From Tribonema minus (lineage: Eukaryota > Sar > Xanthophyceae > Tribonematales > Tribonemataceae): a stretch of 64,000 nt of DNA. How positions within the stretch are numbered: the first letter of the stretch is position 1; every line of letters starts with the position of its first letter. Position numbers and translations under genes: made by a program. Positions 33,307-44,423 of the stretch are shown in pieces. The notes under the pieces were generated by a model, which was not told the DNA's origin, searched no databases, and saw only the letters and a program-made list of their open reading frames with translations. The DNA lies in assembly GCA_017506865.1 (NCBI GenBank), contig JAFCMP010000547.1, positions 434,001 to 498,000 of the forward strand. The letters run 5' to 3'.

Positions 33307-36300
33307 CTAGTGTAACCACATGGCGCCGGTGCCACCCGCCCCTTCCTCTTCGCCCACATGTATCAGTCGCCGCGAACGCTGCTGCGGGTGCGTCACCTGT
33401 GAAGTTTGCATAACTTCAACTTCAATATCATCGCTATCGCACTTCACGGGATCGTCGTCAACATCTAGTTGTCGGGGCCTGTTGCGCACGAACATAGCCA
33501 CGGAGCACCAGAGGCACCCCACAAGTGCAATGGTGAAGTTGAGCCATACGAGGACGTTCGCCACCTGGTCGTGCTGCGCGTTCAGCGTCACCGAGACTGG
33601 CGTGCAGCGCGGAGAGAGCGACAGGCGCGCAGAGGGTGAGACGGCCGAAATGCAAGTGCATGTTGGTGTGCAGTGGATGCGCAGAGAGTGACCGTACTGC
33701 GCGTTCAGCGTCACTGAGACTGCACGCGGCGCGAATTGGGCGAGAGGCGCACAGTGCGTGAGATGGCCGAAATGCAAGTGCGTTTTGGTGTGCAGTGAAT
33801 AGGATGAGACAACCGAAACGGGCGCGCATGACGCGTGATGGGAATGCATGGTTTTTGAGAGGGGTGCAACGGTTGCCCATGACATGAGTGCTGCTGGAAA
33901 AGGCACAATTACAAGCGGTGCAACAGTTTCTCCACAGCTTGTGTGCTGAAGCAGCCTGTGGGGAATGATGGACATGGCTCTGTGCATCACGAGGTCAAGC
34001 TCAACTCAACCTGGCTGTGTTGTACGTGATCACTGGTACAAAGGAACGTTAATGCTAGTGCGCTCTTCCACGGTCAGTTGTGTGGTGGTGCTGCTCGAAA
34101 GCCCTTTGGTGTCAGGCAAACCTTCGCTGTTAACGCAGAAAATTCAATTGACCTAGTAGGTTTTACAGAGTGCAGAACGGGCGTCGCACATGCAATCACA
34201 CGCCAATACACGGCTCATTAATACAGCATAACGCGTTGCTGCTGTAACTTTGAGCAAGCGACTGCATGTGACAGCACGAGAGGCCTGATAGTGCTATGCA
34301 AAGCCATGACAATGTACAATATGCAGCACCGCAAACACCCGGCATTATATGAGTTGAAGGCAGCAACAGCGAACTTCAACTCGAGCAGTGCCGGAGTGTG
34401 ACCATGCCAGCGGTCACGCCAAGTGAACTGCACTATTGCTGTCACAAGCACTATGTCATACACGTAGCGCGAACCTCAACACAGCAGCACTCAACAAACA
34501 CGTGGCGCCGACTTGGGCGAGCATACAGCAACAGCTCCTTGCAAGGAAATCAACGGCACATGATGTCCCAAGCAGCAGTGCTACAGTACACGCCTGAACA
34601 CAGTGCTGACGAAAGCGAGCGCGCGGTGTTGACTGTATCAGCACTGGTCTGCACAATGTCACTGCGAGCAGTAGCACGCGCAGCTGCAGAGCGACGTTGA
34701 AGCAGACTGCAGTGAACCAAAGCGGTGTGGTTGAAGTTGAGGTACGGTAGAGGTGGTGCAGCTGTGAGTTGAGATTAGAGTTTAGGTCAGGGGGGAGGTT
34801 GTACAAGCACCCAGGTTGAGGTTGGGGTAGGGTGATTGAAGTTGTTGTTGAAGTTTGGGGGGGGCAGTACCTGCGCCGACGATCCTGTACTCGCCGGACC
34901 CGTACGCCTGGCCCTCGACCCAGCGTATGGTGCTGCTGCTGCCGTCCGCGCCCGTAGCGCGCGCGGACCCGTCGGCGACGAGCACCAGCGCCGGCGGCGT
35001 GACGATGGTGAAGACGAACACGACAGCCGTGAGCGCTTTCGCCGCAAGGCGCGGAAGGCGCGCGCGGCGGAAGAAGTAGACGAGCTCGTGTCGACCTAGG
35101 TAGGCGGCGAGCAGCGCGACGAGCGTTTGCGAGAGGAGGAGGAAGGCGCCCGCGCGCGTGTAGTTGGTGTCGGTGGTGGCGAGCTCCGCGGAGACGACGT
35201 CGCTGAGCACTGTGCGCGCGCTGGCCATGGTCGTGTTTATACCTGACAAAATGCTCGAGCCGAAGGGGCGCGCGTAGCTGGGGGGGATGGGGGGGGGGCG
35301 GGGGGGCGAGGGGGGGATGATGAGTGTTCTTGTTGTTCTTGTCTACACGGCAGTCATGTGAAGGAGGACGTGAATGATTAAATTGTTGTCAGAAGCCGGT
35401 GGCAATGCTGGAAGGAATGCCAGATGCGAAAGGGCATGCACCAGGGCAAGCATGTCTCTAACCCTCAAATCTAATCCTTACCCTCACCAAAGTGTAACCC
35501 TCCAAGCTAGCGGTAACGAGCTCATCCAGTTTTCTTTTGAGCATCATCAAACTTGCTTTGTGATCAGCAACTCTGCCGCCGTGGAATGACGGCTTCAGTC
35601 ATGTGTGCCATACCGTAACCCTAACGCTAACCCTAACCATAACCTAACCCAAACCATGGCAACGGTACGGTAGCAAGAACACTTTTTTCAAAGTACAGAC
35701 TGACCCTGACGATCCGTGGGCAAGTCCTGCATTCCCCTGATGACGCAGCTTAGCGTCAGGGTCGGGATTACGTTGGGGTCACGTTACTCTGTCCAGACGT
35801 GCACGCTGCACAGACGGCAGTGCCCCACTCATAGCGCTGCATTGCACGATATGCTACAGACATTCAAAATGGCATGTGTGCATTTTCGCTTTATGTTGCC
35901 GTGCATCTTCCCCTACGTCCAGCTGCCACAAGAGCGCGCCGCGCGAAACGCCGCGATCTGCTTGCAGCGTGCTCACAAAAAACAGGGCACTCGCTGCAAC
36001 TCGTGTACTCACTCACTCACTCACTTGCGCACTCAGTGCGCCGTGACCCTCTCGCAGCTTGCTACAAAAAAGGCACTCGCTGCAACTCGCATACTCACTC
36101 ACCCACTCACTCACTCACTCTCACTCACCCCATGATGCCGTGCGTCTCCCCCTTGAAGTCGTACGTCATGTTCACCCAGCTGACGCGCATGCGCGCGAGC
36201 AGCGTAGCACCGCTCACCGCAGGCAGCGCCCCCCCCCCCACCGGCCCCCACCCCAGCCCCCCCCACGCATCGCAGTCATAGATGGTAGTGCGAGTGCCGT

Positions 36301-39300
36301 TCGGCAGTTGCAGCTCCCCAAACTGAGCGTTGCTGTTGATGAGAACCGTGCCGGAGGCGCGGTCGCCGTTGCACCATGGGAGCGGCTCCGTCCAGGTCTT
36401 GCTGGCGAGCACTGCCTGTTTAGGGGGGAAAGGGGGGGGGGGGAGGGATGACATTTGTGAGTCATGAGGCACCAAAGTGAGTCATTCATGTCACTCGTGC
36501 GGTGCCTGTAAGATGGCCAGGTGGCATAAGCCATGAGAGAACACGTGATGAATTGACGATGTTGATAGCGCAGACACTCTGTTATCTGCATTACCCAATC
36601 ATTGCCAGAAACAATGGCGCCAAGCAAATCCATACCAAAACCAGCTGCCTGCAAGAGCGCTGCCGCCGAGTGCGCATCAGCAACGCTCTAGCCATCCATG
36701 ATGCGCCCTCTGTGCGGACCCTACAAAGGTTGCATGCACATGAGATCACCAAGTGCCCGGCCAAGGGTGACTGTGCCACACAGAGTATTTGCACGATGAG
36801 CGTGCACCAGATGCAGCAGTGCTCAGTTGCAGCACTGCTCCGGCTGTGCCACACAGCAAAGTTGCGCGAGGCGCGTGCACTGGGCGCAGCAGTGCTCTGG
36901 TGTGGTCCGTGTCGACGTTAACTCTACCCCTAACCCTGACCCTGAGATGGTGGCCCTGCACATTGCGCGTTATCGGCGCTTCGACGTGAACTCAACGAGA
37001 CCACTACTCAATCTCAACCGTGGTCACAGCCCCGTCGGACCACGCACAATGCCACGGCGCCGTGAACCCCAACTCCAACCCCAGCTCACGCTAAACCTAG
37101 AACCTTCCGCTAAACCCATCCCCGTACGCCTGATACCTCAAGCCTGATCCCCCCCAATTTCAACCCTGATTCTACCCCCAACCCCCACCCCCATTACAGG
37201 TGACACCCCCTCCCCCCCCGCCCAGCGCTCACCAGGCGCAGCAACGCCTCCGCGGGGCCCACATTGGCAACGCTCGACCCTGATCCCCAACTTCAACCCT
37301 AATTCTACCCCTAACCCTAATCCCCAGTACACCCCCCCCCCGCAGCGCTCACCAGGCGCAGCAGCGCCTCCGCGGGGCCCACGTTATTAACGCTCGACCC
37401 CTCCACGTCTATTCTCACCCTACTAGCAGGTCCCACCTCTCAACCATACTCCTGGCCTCAACCCCAAGCCAGCCTTGATCCCGAGCTCTTGCCCTGATCC
37501 CAACCCCCATTACAGGCAATACAGACCCCGCCCCCCCCACACACGCTCACCAGGCGCAGCAGCGCCTCCATGCACAATGGCACGGCACTGCGAACCCTAA
37601 CCTTATTCCTAGCAGCTGCCGCTAAACCCAACCCCGTACACGCGTCAACCCTACTCCTGCGTTCAACCCAAGCTCTAACCCTGACCCCCATTACAGGCGC
37701 CACCCCCCCCCCCACAGCGCTCACCAGTTGCAGCAACGCCTCCGCGGGGCCCACGTTGGCCACGTTCGACCCTGATCCCCATCTTCAACTCTAATTCTAC
37801 CCCCAACTTCAACCCCACCTTCAACCCTAATACTACCCCTAACCCTAACCCCCAGTAGGCAACACATAGCCCCCCCCGAGCTCACCAGGCGCAGCAGCGC
37901 CTCCGCAGGGCCCACGTTGTTAACGCTCGACCCCTCCACGGCGCGCCCCCGCGCGGGGTTCCTCCCCCCGTCCGTCGTCAGATAGTCGTACGGCTCCATC
38001 CTCAGCCTCCCACTGTCACCGCCGGCGCTGTCGCCGCCGCTGTCGGGGGTCAGCCTCTCCTCCGTTACGGCCCACGCGCTGATCGCTGCGGCGCCGATCA
38101 CGAGCGCCGCCGGCGGCCGCGGCTCGCGCCGCCCCGCTCTCCGCGGCGCACCGCCCGCAGGCTGCGCCGCCGCGTACGCCCCGTCCGCGATGCTGCAGCT
38201 GCTGGTCCCCGCCGTCACCGTCTGCACGTTGCGGAACATGGACGCGTCGCAGAAGAGGGTGCGGCCGTAGCTCGCGACGACGCCGGGCGCGCCGGCGGCG
38301 GCGGTGTCCCAGTTGCCGGCGCCGGCGCCGCGGCGCGCGGGGGCAAAGACGTGGTGCTCCTCGGGGGGGTCTTTGTTGGGGGGGCCGGGTTCGATGGTGG
38401 GGGGCCACTGCAGGTTGGCCTGCGCACGCGGAGCGAGGGCAGCAGAGGGAACGAGTGTGGGAATGAACAGTGCACGAGTTTGGGTTGAGTTTGAGTGCAA
38501 GGGTTGAGGTGAGGTTATGCCGGATGCAGGTGAAACTGCTGCCCCCCCACCCGTGATGTGGCTGTTGCCGTTTCGTTGCCATGTGCATTTGCGAGGGCCT
38601 TGTCCTTGCGGAGGGTGGCAAGTGCAGGTTTGCGTGCAATAAGCAAGGAGGCTTACGGGGGGGTGTTGGCGATCCACACGACTCATGTTCTCCAAGATTA
38701 CATTTCAAGTCTTGTGCAGGTTCCAATCACTATTGAAGTGACTGTCTTGACCGGAGAGTCGGAGAAGCACGAGGGCGGAGAGGAAAGTGTGCCGGATTCT
38801 GTAGTTATGATGTTGTTCTTGCCTGCAAGGGTTCACATGTAGGCTGAGCGCGTGCGCTCATTCAAATGACACATTCACTCAATATCGAACGCATTGGCAA
38901 TTTCAAAGCTGTTGCCGTACTTGTTCAAAGCGCATGAGGCAGGGTTGACGTCGCCTTGCTGCCGCTGCTGGACTGTGTGTATGAAGGGGCAAGAGACATA
39001 TTATCAGCGACTTGCTGACGCAGTCGTGCAATGATGATCACTTTTGCTCCGCTCCTGCGAGCAATTTGAAAGCGTCCAACGATTGATGTGGTTGACTGCG
39101 CGAAGTAGGAGTCAAAGATGTAACGGCTGAAGTAGTTGCACTGTGTGAAGTGGGAGTCGAAGATGTACAGCGACTTGCTGACGCAGTCGTGCGACGAGCT
39201 CGCTTTTGTCTCATTCGAGTGACCGGCAAACGGCCGATGCGCTCACCTGCGTGAAGTAGGAGTCGAAGATGTACAGCGACTTGCTGACGCAGTCGTGCGA

Positions 39301-42300
39301 TGTGTTCCAGCCTTGCTGGTCCATCCAGTCGTGCTTGAAGGTGATGATGGTCACGCACTTTCCGCCTGATGTCTCGTAGTTGCCCATGCGCAGCGCGTTG
39401 AAAAGGTCCTGAGAGCATTACAGGCCATGCACACCACGCAATCTCTGTGAATAGAGGATGACATCAGTACCTTGCACACTGGACCAGCACGCATATTCAC
39501 ACAAACACAGCCCAAATATATATTCGAGACACGGTCTCTGCATTGGGAGACCAGGTCCTGAGAGCGTTGCAAGCCACGCACACCATGCAATTTCTGTGAG
39601 TATAAATTAGCACTTTGTGGTACCTATACCTACACTCATACGTATACCACCACATGCCCATGAAGTGCACCAGCCTTTGGCGCCACGCTGATGCCCAGGA
39701 GTGTGATCATGGTTGCTCCGAAGAACACCATGCATGAGAGCGTTGCAAGCTGTGCGTGCCATGTGATCTCTGTGAGTATAGCATTAGTACCTTGCATGCT
39801 GGAAGAGCACGCTACACGCCTGGTGGACATTCAAGAAGAGGTCTCTGCGTTGGGGAGCCCTGACATCTCCTAACTGCATGTAACTGCTGATAGCGTGGGG
39901 TGCGCGAGCGCCGCCAGAGGCACAACGGACTAACGCGCTTTGAAGAGCACCATACCCACACCCACACCTATGCCTTACATGCCACAAAGCGCATTCAGCA
40001 CCTTGGCTTGCTTTCGTGTGCTGTTCCGCGAGAGCGCGACCACACGCACCAACATTCCAACGGCACTGTGTGTATACCTTTACCTATGCCTACATGCTCA
40101 TGTAGAGCGGTCAGCACCCCCCCAAGAGCGCCCTCATGCGCATCATTGCTCTCAAGTCCGGCTTACCGAAGGTCACACCAACACCGCCTACATAGCGTGA
40201 GGCGCAGTCAGCCCTTGCCAATTCAATGCTTCCGAAGAGCGCGACCGTGCGCACCATCGACCCGAGGGACGCCATACAAGCCAGACCCCCATGCCATGTC
40301 CTACCCATACCCTACATACCCCTCAGGTGCGCACAACCGTTACATACTCGCCGCTGTGCTGTTGCCCAGGAACGCGACCATGCGCAACATCGCTCTACAT
40401 TCACACCATACCCCTGCCCATACCCACAGCCTACATGGAAACGAATCCAAAGATTGTAGAGCTCTGGGTGACAAGGCGTGGTTAGCCGCAAGTGCCTTCC
40501 ACCCATAACCGTGGTCGCCGCTGCTGCAGCCATACTTTGAAGATGCGCACGACCGTTACACACTCGCCTCTGTGCTGTTCCCCAGGAGTGCGACCATGCG
40601 CACCATCGCGCCGAACGACACCAACACCGGGTCCGCCTCCACCCACTGCGGATCATCCAGCGTCCACGCCACCTGCGCCATTGATGGCGCCACCGAGGCA
40701 TCGCTCTCGGCTATCGGCGCGATGACGGGGGTCATTGCGTAGGCGTCGCGTATAAACTGCATGGGCAGGCCGAGCACTGTTGTGGCGAAGCGGACGTAGC
40801 CCATGGCGAGGGTGACGGCGGCGTGGCTCGGGCCGTGCGCGAGGAAGATGAGGTCGGCCACGGCGGTGCACTCGAGGTCGCTGCACAGGAAGATGTCCAG
40901 CTGCAGTGCGGACGTTGAGGGGTGAAAACATTGAGAGGTATGTACTTCGACGTATGTGTATTCGAAGTATGTATATTTGGCCAGAGTATATGTATGTATA
41001 TACTTTGTGCAAGGAAGATGAGGTCCGCGACCACGGTGCACTCGAGGTCGCTGCACAGGAAGATGTCCAGCTGCGGCGGCGCGTGCGCAATGGATGATTA
41101 TGAGGGGCATGAATGTATATTGGGCCAGGATGCATGTATATTGGGCCAGGACGATGAGGTCCGCGACGATGGATGACGACGGGTACGTATGTATTGAAAC
41201 AAATCAGGAGATCGTAGAGCTCTATGTATATTGGGCCAGGAAGACGAGGCCGGCGATGATGGTGCACTTGAGGTCGCTGCAGAGGAAGATGTCCAGCTGC
41301 GGCGACGCGTGCGCAGTTTATTATTGTGATGGGGATGTAGGTATACTGGGCCAGGATATGTGTATGTATGTATACTGGGCCAGGAAGACGAGGCCGGCGA
41401 CGACGGTGCACTCGAGGTCGCTGCAGAGGAACATGTCCAGCTGCGGCGACGCTTGCGCAGTTATATTATTGTGATGGGTATGTAGGTATACTGGGCCAGA
41501 ATATGTGCATGTCTGTATACTGGGCCAAGAAGATGAGGTCCGCGACGACGGTGCATTCCAGTTCGCTGCAGAGGAAGATGTCCCGCTGCGGCAGCGCGTG
41601 CGCCTTTGATGTTTATCAAAAGGGATATGTAGGTCTATCTGGGCCAGGTGATATGTATGTATGTATATTGGGCGAGAAAGATGAGGTCGGCGATGACGGT
41701 GCACTCAAGGTCGCCGCACAAAAACATGTTCAGTGCACAAATGAGATTGCCGCACTTCACCAGGGCTGCGGATACATATGTGCCCTCTGAGTAGGTCTGC
41801 ACATACTGCACACCTGTAGGTACGGATACGTCAACATACAAAGTTGAAGTACGTATCTACCTCTGCAGTGTCTTCTGATCTGCCTGTGAGCATTGAGTCC
41901 CGATTGGTCACGCTTCTAGGTTGAGATGAAGCCACCTTTTGCACTCGCTGCGGCACTCTTCCTGTCAGGTAGCTCGTGCAAACCGCACTACTGCACATTT
42001 TCGTACATACTTTGAGAATCTTCAAGATATACACTTCAATTTACATACATGAACACCGCTGCAGTGCCTGTGATCTGCTTGTGCGCATGGAGCCGCGTCT
42101 GCTCACGCGTTCCCCCACGTCATATCCTTGAAGAATAAAATACTGAGGCATTTAGTGAGGTATTTAGGTTATATCCATGAACTGAATACTTCAAGGTACA
42201 TACATACCTCTGCGGTGCCCTTGATCTGCTTGTACGTAGCGAGCCGCAACTGCTCGCGCGTCAGCGTCAGCGTGCAGCACTTCAGATGTATACTTCAAGA

Positions 42301-44423
42301 TGTATACTTCCATACTTATATGCATACCTCTGCGGTGCCCTTGATCTGCTTGTACGCATCGAGGCGCGACTGCTCGCGCATCAGCGTCAGCGTGTGGAAC
42401 TTCAACATGTATACTTCAAGATGTACACTTGAATATTTGCTTATACCTCTGCAGTGCCCTTGATCTGCTTGTAAGCATCAAGCCTCGACTGCTCGCGCGT
42501 CAGCGTCAGCGTGTAGTCCGCCATGAATGCGCGCACATTCCTGTCGGTGGTGGGCCACGCCGCATCGGGCTTCTGAAACCTTGCGGCAAACAGCAAGTCC
42601 GCCGCGCTGCCCAGGGGGTACCCCTGAGAATATGGCGGGGGGGGGAGGGGGAGAGAGGGGCACGGCATTGGCTGCTTAGGGGTGGGTACCCCTGAGAATA
42701 TGGCGGGAGGGGGAGGGGGGGGGGGGGGGATAGGCTGCGTGGGTGGGGGGGGTGACTTGACAGTGCCGAGGAGGAGACTGGGTGTGCAGACTGCACTACG
42801 AACTGCACTACGAGAGAGTTGAAGTGAAATTGAATGTGTGCGCGTGTGAGCCCTGAGTGTCATGCCTGCGGCGGCTTAAACGAAACCCTAATCCCAACCC
42901 GTAACCCTGACTCACAGTGTCAGCAGCAGCTGCAGCAGCTGCGCGATGCTGGCGCGGCGATGCAGTCAGTCACAGGCTCAAAGGTTGCTAGTTAGGCATG
43001 ATGTCAGGCTGCACGAGTAGTCCTAACCCTAAGCCTAACCCCTAATCCTTGCTCCTGACGCGTCAGCCAGGCAATCATTGCGGTTTACCCCTTGATGACA
43101 TGACACACTTCAGATGCTAGGTATTACATGATAGTATGTGCAGTAGCGCTCTGGTCAGCACTTCTCAATGTCTCAGGCCTTGCTGCTAGAGAAACAGAGC
43201 TCAAGTTAAGCTTCTTGAACACTGGCAGGTCAGCACATGCAATAACTTTTGGTTTGCTGCAGCAGTGTACGCTGATTTAGGTTGCCATGATCGCGTCAGC
43301 ATTTGCCATGCGAAATGGGTCATCAACACCAGCTTGCTCAGCCAACTGGACAGCATTTTGGTAAAAAATGTCGCTGCAAGATGATGAGGGTTTTTATTTC
43401 GTCCCACGTGTGTCTTAGTGTTGTGTGAAGGGCGTGTCTGCATTCCTGCGTGTCAGAGACAATCATTCCTCATGAAGCCAGTCGCTGGCTTATATGTAAT
43501 CATATTTAACATCAACCATTTGTTACCCGGATGCTGGCCTGCCTTGACTTCAGTCACAATCAGCAATTGCAATAATTGCACTTAGAAGTGAAGTATGTAG
43601 CAGTGTACATGTCATCAAGTGCCAGAACGTGTGGACAAGAGTTGCTTGCGCGCCAGGTGTGCTACGTGTAGATCGTATGCAGACGCATTTGAGGACACAC
43701 GCAAAGGGCAACAGCAGTCTTCCAGCAGGTGTGGCAAACATGCAATAAAATGTGCATTACATTGGTTTGAACTTTGTGTGCAATGTTGGTTTGAGTTTGG
43801 CCAAGTACTGCAGGCAGCGCACCGAGGCCGGCCTACGTGCCAAGGCCTTCGAGAGTACCTTGGTGTGCTAAAATCACAAGTGACAGTTGCAGTGGAGTCA
43901 GGCGCAGGTTTTGAGCCAGAATAATGCAGGCTGCACATGGCAGTATCAGCACAAACATGTATAGCTAGACACCCCGCCGACGGCAACCAACATCAATGTT
44001 GATGATGCTGGTCGCCTGCGACAGGGACTTGGAGCTTTGAGCTTCAACATTACGAACAAGTCGCTGCGACAGGGACTTGCAGCTTGCAGCTTGGACATGA
44101 CGAACAACACTGCACTACAACATGCTTGTCATCGTCATGTACGCTGCAGAGGAGCCTTCGTGCGTCCCGCTTCGGTTAGATTGGATATGTTATGTGCTGG
44201 TGTACATTTATTCTGCAAGCAGCAAGCATACCTTGCCCACGATGTTGCACAGGGAGACCTGTTGACCGGACTGCAGCGCCTCCCCACAGAGCTCCGTGTC
44301 GCCACCGGCATCTTCCTGAGTGACTTGAGTAAGGTTGATAGCAAACTGTGGGCTGCCTGCACACAACGCCACATTCAGTGCCCAGCACAGCCCAAGCAGC
44401 ACAGCCAGGCTACGACGGTCCAT
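33307..44423 (-). CDS. Signal-peptide multi-pass membrane protein, unknown family
   Basis: Eight minus-strand exons join in phase to about 795 residues: 44423-44232, 42623-42447, 40900-40562, 39408-39247, 38419-37886, 36415-36129, 35277-34871 and 33596-33307. All introns are GT-AG. Exon 1 starts MDRRSLAVLLGLCWALNVAL, a clear signal peptide. A long, probably extracytoplasmic region follows, with Cys residues (LFLCSDLEC-like motif in exon 3, GGKCVTIITF and TSHDCVSKS in exon 4) and several N-glycosylation sites (NLT, NST, NTS, NGT, NMT). The last two exons hold about three membrane spans (FLLLSQTLVALLAAYL, ALTAVVFVFTIVTPPALVLV, LNFTIALVGCLWCSVAMFV) and an acidic cytoplasmic tail. No family is recognised. 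Further exons between the first two cannot be excluded. Most introns contain tandem copies of the adjoining exon ends. Confidence 0.75.
33596..33860 (-). repeat. Duplicated acceptor region of the last exon
   Basis: The start of the last exon (GTGACGCTGAACGCGCAG on the minus strand) with its upstream intron sequence recurs at 33693-33724. The neighbouring intron block containing GGCCGAAATGCAAGTGC is also present twice (33648 and 33763). A third, more diverged copy follows to about 33850. Confidence 0.75.
36004..36128. repeat. CACT microsatellite at a donor
   Basis: ACTCACTCACTC runs at 36006-36030 and 36090-36128. On the minus strand the intron after exon 6 of the membrane-protein gene begins GTGAGTGAGAGTGAGTGAG, so the donor site itself is part of the repeat. 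Confidence 0.8.
37230..37931 (-). repeat. Five tandem copies of an exon-donor junction
   Basis: The last codons of exon 5 of the membrane-protein gene, encoding NVGPAEALLRL and followed by GTGAGC, recur downstream in the intron at 37722-37771, 37548-37570, 37350-37403 and 37230-37279. All keep the donor. The copies are 120-200 bp apart and are separated by poly-C and CCCTAA-like sequence. Confidence 0.88.
39004..39290 (-). repeat. Tandem copies of exon 4 donor end
   Basis: The end of exon 4 of the membrane-protein gene (DCVSKSLYIFDSYFTQ) recurs as degenerate pieces at about 39146-39196, 39083-39115 and 39004-39032. The first copy keeps most of the peptide. Confidence 0.75.
40015..40600 (-). 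repeat. Tandem copies of exon 3 donor end
   Basis: The end of exon 3 (MVRMVALLGNSTEAS) recurs downstream in the intron near 40364-40400, 40235-40262 and 40020-40060. A more diverged version near 39700-39740 reads FFGATMITLLGISV. A dispersed repeat (40437-40530) lies between the real exon end and the first copy. Confidence 0.7.
40437..40530. repeat. Dispersed repeat, copy 3
   Basis: Near-identical to 22015-22109 in the same orientation. It sits immediately after exon 3 of the membrane-protein gene, on its downstream side. A 30-bp fragment of the same repeat is at 41192-41225. Confidence 0.7.
40840..41735 (-). repeat. Array of exon 3 acceptor junctions
   Basis: Upstream of exon 3 (start 40900) its first ~20 codons with the acceptor (minus strand CAG|CTGGACATCTTCCTG) recur at 41011-41075, 41239-41303, 41382-41443, 41528-41590 and 41676-41735, with a partial copy at 41141-41172. 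From 41239 on, the period is 143-148 bp. Every unit carries TATATTGGGCCAGGA or similar on the plus strand. The peptide FLCSDLECTVVADL is largely kept in the copies. Confidence 0.9.
41858..42525 (-). repeat. Array of exon 2 donor junctions
   Basis: The last ~22 codons of exon 2 (LTREQSRLDAYKQIKGTAE, then GTAT) recur at 42325-42393, 42205-42272, 42057-42110 and 41858-41914, with divergence increasing with distance from the real exon. ACTTCAAGATGTATAC-like intron pieces separate them. Confidence 0.9.
42614..42740. repeat. Duplicated acceptor of exon 2 with poly-C tract
   Basis: The block GGGTACCCCTGAGAATATGG at 42616-42635 is repeated at 42686-42705. Each copy is followed by a long G run (42638-42652 and 42708-42730), which on the minus strand is the poly-C tract upstream of the acceptor. 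Confidence 0.85.
44232..44423 (-). CDS. First exon of the membrane-protein gene
   Basis: The start codon at 44423 is chosen over the in-frame ATG 48 bases upstream because a hydrophobic leader of about 20 residues follows directly after MDRR. The exon ends at GGCAAG|GTATGC, phase 0, after a segment with two Cys (ELCGEAL and SLCNIVGK). It lies 1.4 kb downstream of the end of the PHD gene. Confidence 0.7.

Noticed and set aside
39636-39830. Possible extra membrane-spanning exon (FFGATMITLLGISVAPK)
   Set aside because: It aligns with the end of exon 3 of the membrane-protein gene and fits the series of junction copies, so it is treated as a degenerate copy.
40840-42525. CRISPR-like array or ordinary minisatellite
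   Set aside because: The repeats are long, diverged and derived from exon ends with splice sites, in a eukaryotic intron. There are no uniform repeats with unique spacers.
42900-42960. Possible Ala/Gln-rich exon before exon 2 of the membrane-protein gene
   Set aside because: A donor-like GTGAGT exists, but the phase-0 reading is preceded by a stop with no acceptor between, so it could not be joined.
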